Positions 53,599 to 57,424 of a DNA stretch of 57,424 nt are shown here, piece by piece. The stretch covers positions 1 to 57,424 of the forward strand of contig CBFHQM010000015.1 in assembly GCA_965657965.1 (NCBI GenBank), read 5' to 3'. Under the pieces are notes generated by a model that was not told where the DNA came from, searched no databases, and saw nothing but the letters and a program-made list of their open reading frames with translations. The translations under genes and the position numbers were made by a program. The number at the start of each line of letters is the position of its first letter. Position 1 is the first letter of the stretch. Source of the DNA: UBA8752 sp965657965 (lineage in GTDB: Bacteria; Bacteroidota; Bacteroidia; Flavobacteriales_D; Sanyastnellaceae).

Positions 53599-55452
53599 TT
53601 AGGATATGCTGTTGATGCGTTCGGCAATCACTTCACGCAACCGGGGCAGGCCCGCAGCGCTGTAGAGTGTGAAGCTCCACTGGTCAGGAATGCTCTTGCC
53701 ACCCTCTTTGAATGCGATGTGTTCGTTGCCTTGCGGTGCAGGGGCTCCGATCTCGTGGTGAACGTGTCCCTTGATGATGAATTTTTTCGCCTTGCAGTTG
53801 TGCAGTTTGGCGATTTTTTCGCGGCCTTTGTTCAGGGGCATGTAGGATGCAGTGACTTTAATCGCACAGCCCTGTTGAGCCACAAACTCTTCAAATAACT
53901 CTCCAACCGCCTTCCAAAGTGGCAGCGCCTCCAGGTTGGTGGAAGGGTCCTCTTTGAGGAAGTTGTACTTGGATTCCATGGTGTCAAATCGGACCACGCG
54001 GCCGCGTTTTTCCATGCCACTTTTTCCAGCAACGTCATCGTCCACATTCGTGATGGCGGCAAAGGACATGCTGCGTCCGAGCAAGTCGTACAACGTATCC
54101 ACGTCTTCGTCCTTTTTGCCCTCCTGTATGGAGAAGGTGTCCCGCAGAAGATTCATCAAGTCCACAATGCTTTCCCATTTGGCCTTGAGGTAGGGGTCTC
54201 TTTTTCCTGCGCCGAGGTCGCGGTTGCAGAAGCCGTAGATGATTTGTTCCCAAACCTCATCTGTTTTGCCCTTCATACCGTCGCCGAATTTGCTCACGGT
54301 TTCTAGGACCTCTTCGAGGTTGACATTGAGTTTCTCGGCCATGCCAGGCTCCCAGTCAACGAATTGAATGTCTTGGACCAAAAAGCGGAAAATCTTGGGG
54401 TAGCTGATTTGCAGGCCGAGAAGAGAAAAAAGCATCAAGTCGTCTTTGCCGTCGGGTTGTTCGCCGTCAAAACCTTCCGGGTCTTCCGCGAAATCCGCAT
54501 CGCGAAGGCTGCGCAGTAGCGAAAAGCTGTTTAAATACCGCTTCAAGCTTCGTGGATTAAATCCGACGGTGTATGAAACCACCTTGGCGTATTCGTCTTT
54601 GTATTCCTCCGGAATGTGGATGCCCATGCTCGACAGCTTGTCTTGCATCAACTCATCAATGGTGTACGCCCCGGTGGGCATGGAAAAGGGCACCTGGATG
54701 ATCTTGTCGAAAAAGCTCCGGAATTCCCGCTCGTTCTCCTCTGTTTTTTCGCCGAATTTGCTCTCCAATCCTTTGACCACCACCTCGTAGTCAATGGCCA
54801 AAACGAAAATGCAGTTCGGAATGTCGAACATGTTTTTCAATGCTTCCAGTACTTCAACGGCATCGGTTGGGGGGATTCGGTCGAGGTCATCTACAAAGAA
54901 GACCACCCGCTGATATCGGTTCCCAGGGTCGCTGAGGAGCTTTTGGATGACTTCTTTGATGTCTTTTTTGACATCCGCGATTTCGGCTTGGACCACATCG
55001 GGGTCGTCCCCTGAAGCCGCATCCATCAGGTCGAGCCCGGTTTTATTTGCGATGGCTTGGTTTCCCAACCGTGTAAAGAACTTACCGACGTTTTTCATTG
55101 TCTGTTTGCTCTCGTCCTTGAGTGTCCATTGCCCCTCCGCTTCGCAACTTTCAATGAGCTTTTCAAGCATTCCGCGCAACACTGCTGGGGTGGTTTCTGC
55201 GGCCCCGCGGAACATGCTGTATTCCCAGGTATTCACCCAACTTGTTGCAATGTTTTTGGCGGTGAGTTGCTCCCGCAGCATGTACATCATGGAGGTCTTG
55301 CCGGTGCCCCACTCTCCCTGCAGGCCAACGGTCATTGGCGTGTCGCTTTGTGCGATGAAGTTGGTGAGGGCAAGGGCGTAGCGCCTTGATTTGAGCTTGT
55401 CTTGATCAATGCTGGTGATCGGTTTGTCTGTAATGCTTGTTGACGTGGTCAT
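53599..55452 (-). CDS. KAP-family P-loop NTPase
   Basis: The protein has 617 residues from the ATG at 55452. Walker A is at 46-54 (GEWGTGKTS) and Walker B at 184-192 (VFFVDDLDR), followed by FVLAIDYEVVVKGL and FNPRSLKRYLNSF, as in KAP P-loop proteins (pfam07693). Many KAP NTPases carry membrane helices between the Walker motifs; here that part (about 55-180) is charged and helical, so the protein is soluble. The C-terminal 150 residues are a separate domain without a known match. KAP proteins occur in phage-defence systems such as Qat. Here it lies 79 bases downstream of a small tandem-module gene on the same strand. Confidence 0.85.
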   Translation of the reverse strand: MTTSTSITDKPITSIDQDKLKSRRYALALTNFIAQSDTPMTVGLQGEWGTGKTSMMYMLREQLTAKNIATSWVNTWEYSMFRGAAETTPAVLRGMLEKLIESCEAEGQWTLKDESKQTMKNVGKFFTRLGNQAIANKTGLDLMDAASGDDPDVVQAEIADVKKDIKEVIQKLLSDPGNRYQRVVFFVDDLDRIPPTDAVEVLEALKNMFDIPNCIFVLAIDYEVVVKGLESKFGEKTEENEREFRSFFDKIIQVPFSMPTGAYTIDELMQDKLSSMGIHIPEEYKDEYAKVVSYTVGFNPRSLKRYLNSFSLLRSLRDADFAEDPEGFDGEQPDGKDDLMLFSLLGLQISYPKIFRFLVQDIQFVDWEPGMAEKLNVNLEEVLETVSKFGDGMKGKTDEVWEQIIYGFCNRDLGAGKRDPYLKAKWESIVDLMNLLRDTFSIQEGKKDEDVDTLYDLLGRSMSFAAITNVDDDVAGKSGMEKRGRVVRFDTMESKYNFLKEDPSTNLEALPLWKAVGELFEEFVAQQGCAIKVTASYMPLNKGREKIAKLHNCKAKKFIIKGHVHHEIGAPAPQGNEHIAFKEGGKSIPDQWSFTLYSAAGLPRLREVIAERINSIS

Positions 55453-55475
55453 GTTTCGAAGTTTGTTAGTACAAG

Positions 55476-55512
55476 AAATCCCGTGTGACCACGTAGGGGC
55501 CACACGGGATTT
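55476..55512 (-). terminator. Perfect 12-pair hairpin between small protein C and KAP gene
   Basis: AAATCCCGTGTG (55476-55487) pairs perfectly with CACACGGGATTT (55501-55512); the 13-base loop is GC-rich. On the minus strand it is followed by TTTCTTGT, a weak T run, before the KAP start at 55452. It can act as a partial terminator that lowers KAP expression relative to the small protein, or as an RNA-stability element. Confidence 0.55.
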
Positions 55513-55531
55513 GAAAAAGAAAAAATACCGA

Positions 55532-55846
55532 TTAGGCTAAGCTGCTCAGCTTGGCATTGTTGTCCGCAAGCTTGCTGTCGTCTGCTGTTGCGATTTGCAC
55601 TTTCACGCCAATTTCGGCCATGAAGCGGTCTTCGACGGTTTTCACCAACATGTTTCCATGAAGATCAACTGCGCCATCACCTTTAGGGCGCTCGTTGTTG
55701 TGGCGAGCACTAGCGAGGGTTTCGCTGTCATCTGCGGGCTTCTTACCCATGCCCGTGTACACGCGAAGGGTCGCGCCGTAAGCCTCTTTGAATTGAGCCT
55801 TAATGGTCTTCACTTTGGTGTTGCCGGATGCTTTAATATCTGCCAT
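55532..55846 (-). CDS. Tandem-module small protein C
   Basis: The 104-residue protein is the most compact of four related small proteins. Module 1 (about 3-48) reads with VKTIKAQFKEAYGATLRVY and then G-KKPADDSETLASAR. Module 2 (about 59-103) has DLHGNMLVKTVEDRFMAEIG, VKVQI and KLADNNAKLSSL. The shape beta-helix-beta followed by an ADD..(T/K)L loop is repeated. No signal peptide. It precedes the KAP NTPase on the minus strand with a hairpin between, and faces protein B across 139 bases. Confidence 0.75.
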   Translation of the reverse strand: MADIKASGNTKVKTIKAQFKEAYGATLRVYTGMGKKPADDSETLASARHNNERPKGDGAVDLHGNMLVKTVEDRFMAEIGVKVQIATADDSKLADNNAKLSSLA

Positions 55847-55985
55847 ACTGAAATTTTTGTTTGTATGAGTTTTTGGGTGTCTTAAAGTTGACCCTTAAAT
55901 CTTAAATTTCAAAGGATATTGTAGGGGAGAAGCCTTATTTTTCGATGCGACTTTTCACGTCGGGAATGCTAACAACGGAGCTACA
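55847..55985. promoter_or_regulatory. AT-rich divergent promoter region
   Basis: The 139 bases between the divergent small-protein genes C and B are richer in A and T than the neighbouring genes. They contain near matches to Bacteroidota promoter boxes: TATCCTTTG on the minus strand (one base longer than TAnnTTTG) and TATTTTTC on the plus strand. Neither is complete, so the exact promoters are not assigned. Both operons start here, which allows joint control. Confidence 0.4.
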
Positions 55986-56381
55986 ATGAGCACAGAAATC
56001 ACAACCACAGGTTCGAAGAAGATCAAGACGCTGAAAAAGCAGTTCAACGAGAAGTTTCCCTACCTGCGTTTGGGATTGTTTCCTTCGTCGAGCAAGGCCG
56101 ATGTGGACAACGGAAAGAGCATCACCAACTTGGATGGGGATCAAACTTTGTCCGCTGTAAGAGAGAAGGTGGGAGACGGGGACATTTCCATCCATGGTCG
56201 GAAACTCGTGAAGAACCTGGAGGCTGAATTTGAAGAGGTCTTTGGCTTGTATGCTCAAGTGTGTTGGACCACTGGTGCGGGAAAACGCCATTACACCAGC
56301 GGCTCTGATCAAGGCAAGAGCCTCACAGCATTGAACAGAGACAAGCAGGCGGAAGGCGCCGAAGAGGGGGCTTGGAAATAA
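55986..56381 (+). CDS. Tandem-module small protein B
   Basis: The 131-residue protein is most like protein A. Module 1 (about 4-60) has KKIKTLKKQFNEKFPYLRLG, closely matching the HLSTLQKEFSEKFPHLILG of protein A. Module 2 (about 67-118) has ISIHGRKLVKNLEAEFEEVF and QVCWTTGAGK. The C-terminus is acidic. It lacks a signal peptide or membrane helix. The next gene (protein D) starts 20 bases after its stop, so they form an operon that diverges from the C-KAP operon. Confidence 0.75.
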   Translation: MSTEITTTGSKKIKTLKKQFNEKFPYLRLGLFPSSSKADVDNGKSITNLDGDQTLSAVREKVGDGDISIHGRKLVKNLEAEFEEVFGLYAQVCWTTGAGKRHYTSGSDQGKSLTALNRDKQAEGAEEGAWK

Positions 56382-56401
56382 CCAATCGAATAGAAAAAAT
56401 C

Positions 56402-56767
56402 ATGTTTAAGAATCTAGTGAACCGCATTGCGGACAATTTTGACAAGCAGGAGTTTAGTGTTGCGCCCCAAAAGAAGCTCAAGACAATCTCCAAAGATTTC
56501 AATGCTGCTTTTGGCCTTGATCTTGTTTTCTACAAGGGCAAGAAAATTGCAGAGTCGGACTTGACCCTTGCTGGCCTAAATAAGAAGACCGCAGACGCTG
56601 TGGACTCCAAGGCAGGGGATATGAAAATCAAGGCGAGCATGTCCGTCGGTGAAGTCGAGAACCTGTTCAAGTCGCACTTTGGCACGACCGTTCAAATTAA
56701 GTCCAGTGGGAAGCTGGTCGACGACAACACTTCTCTCGGCGATGCCCGCCGCGCCGCCGAAAGTTGA
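56402..56767 (+). CDS. Tandem-module small protein D
   Basis: The protein has 121 residues from the ATG at 56402. An N-terminal helix of about 15 residues (MFKNLVNRIADNFDK) precedes two modules. Module 1 (16-60) has KKLKTISKDFNAAFGLDLVFY, then GKKIAESDLTLAGL. Module 2 (72-117) has SVGEVENLFKSHFGTTVQI, then GKLVDDNTSLGDAR. It follows protein B in one operon. The extra N-terminal helix is amphipathic and might touch membrane or partner. Confidence 0.75.
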   Translation: MFKNLVNRIADNFDKQEFSVAPQKKLKTISKDFNAAFGLDLVFYKGKKIAESDLTLAGLNKKTADAVDSKAGDMKIKASMSVGEVENLFKSHFGTTVQIKSSGKLVDDNTSLGDARRAAES

Positions 56768-57008
56768 CGCGGAAGCACTTTTTGGTGGCGTCCAGTTTCT
56801 TGGCCGGTCTTGTCGCGAAGAAAGGAGAGGGTCGCCTCTGAAAAGAAGAGCAGCAACACTCAGGCATTGAAATCCACATCACGTTCGCGGAATAAGCCCG
56901 CTCATTGGGTAAAAAAAGGCGGGTTTGTGCTGTCTCAATGGTGGTGTCAGGTGAAGGTGTCAGTGTAACTTCGCGGAACGCATTCGCAATCCCGTAGTCT
57001 TACGCAAC

Positions 57009-57424
57009 ATGGCCCAACGCGCATCCACCGCCCCTGCCACCCTTCAGCAAGCCCAAGACATGGGTCTGCGTCCAGAGGAATTTGACCAGATCGTCGAAAT
57101 TCTCGGCCGCACGCCCAATTTCACCGAGATGTGCATCTATTCGGTGATGTGGTCTGAGCACTGCAGTTACAAGAACTCCATCCAATGGCTCAAGACTTTG
57201 CCCAAGGATGGTCCGCATTTGTTGGTGAAGGCTGGAGAGGAGAACGCAGGCATCGTCGACATTGGCGATGGGATTGGCTGCGCATTTAAAATTGAGAGCC
57301 ACAACCACCCGAGTGCGTTGGAACCTTATCAGGGCGCTGCAACGGGTGTTGGCGGCATTAACCGCGACATTTTTACCATGGGTGCACGTCCCATTGCGCA
57401 GTTGAATTCCCTGCGCTTTGGTGA
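57009..57424 (+). CDS. purL: Phosphoribosylformylglycinamidine synthase PurL (5' part)
   Basis: The reading frame runs off the right edge of the window after 138 codons. It begins at the ATG at 57009. The visible part matches the small-type PurL: NFTEMCIYSVMWSEHCSYKN, AGEENAGIVDIGDG, and KIESHNHPSALEPYQGAATG, followed by RDIFTMGARPIAQLNSLRFG. The His pair and SHNHPS loop belong to the ATP and FGAR site. PurL makes FGAM from FGAR, ATP and ammonia in purine synthesis. In 56768-57008 only a weak hairpin (AAGCCCGC/GCGGGTTT, 56894-56926) is seen. Confidence 0.95.
   Translation, partial: MAQRASTAPATLQQAQDMGLRPEEFDQIVEILGRTPNFTEMCIYSVMWSEHCSYKNSIQWLKTLPKDGPHLLVKAGEENAGIVDIGDGIGCAFKIESHNHPSALEPYQGAATGVGGINRDIFTMGARPIAQLNSLRFG

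Overview
The window comes from a moderately GC-rich member of the Bacteroidota, most likely an uncultured marine relative of the Flavobacteriales. The grounds are the gliding-motility genes gldB and gldC, a Bacteroidota-type division cluster with an FtsL-like protein, a TAnnTTTG-type promoter box in front of mraZ, start codons with almost no Shine-Dalgarno sequence, and very large cysteine-rich secreted proteins built from GCTD...ACNY...DDGSC repeats. No rRNA, tRNA, transposase or CRISPR array was found.

Layout. 1-1556: a three-gene exosortase cassette (one sorted substrate, the exosortase, a membrane partner). 1613-2107: a conserved Bacteroidota protein of unknown role. 2313-12292: two giant paralogous secreted repeat proteins, each ending in the same dockerin-like 30-residue tail. 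12384-16302: a plus-strand run of an SDR oxidoreductase, an M28 peptidase, a nitroreductase and two envelope-related hypotheticals. 16375-17512: a YceI protein and a MarR regulator. 17601-34163, minus strand: an overlapping dcw operon in the order mraZ, rsmH, ftsL-like, ftsI, murE, mraY, murD, ftsW, murG, murC, ftsQ, ftsA, ftsZ, yqeY, with three MraZ boxes at its promoter. 34483-39131: a hydrolase and engB facing gldB-gldC, then an outer-membrane barrel and nadE. 39143-46298: a Vps10/BNR-repeat protein with mazG-like and dtd genes, then membrane and outer-membrane proteins including a DUF389 protein. 46429-51288: a two-domain DUF2779 nuclease and a pair of lipoproteins. 57009-57424: the 5' part of purL.

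The most unusual part is 51536-56767. It holds a charged coiled-coil protein, a PvuRts1I/AbaSI-like modification-dependent endonuclease, a soluble KAP-family P-loop NTPase, and four small proteins (genes at 51910, 55532, 55986 and 56402). Each small protein consists of two diverged copies of one 45-60-residue module, so the locus carries eight copies. I cannot assign this module to a named family. The architecture (NTPase, nuclease and a set of small related repeat proteins on divergent operons) suggests a defence or signalling system, but this is inference.

The dcw genes together make and export lipid II (murC, D, E, mraY, murG), polymerise and crosslink it at the septum (ftsW, ftsI) and assemble the Z ring (ftsZ, ftsA, ftsQ, FtsL-like). 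murF and ddl are not in the cluster. The gldB-gldC-engB-hydrolase block next to mraZ fits the gene neighbourhood I know from other Flavobacteriia.
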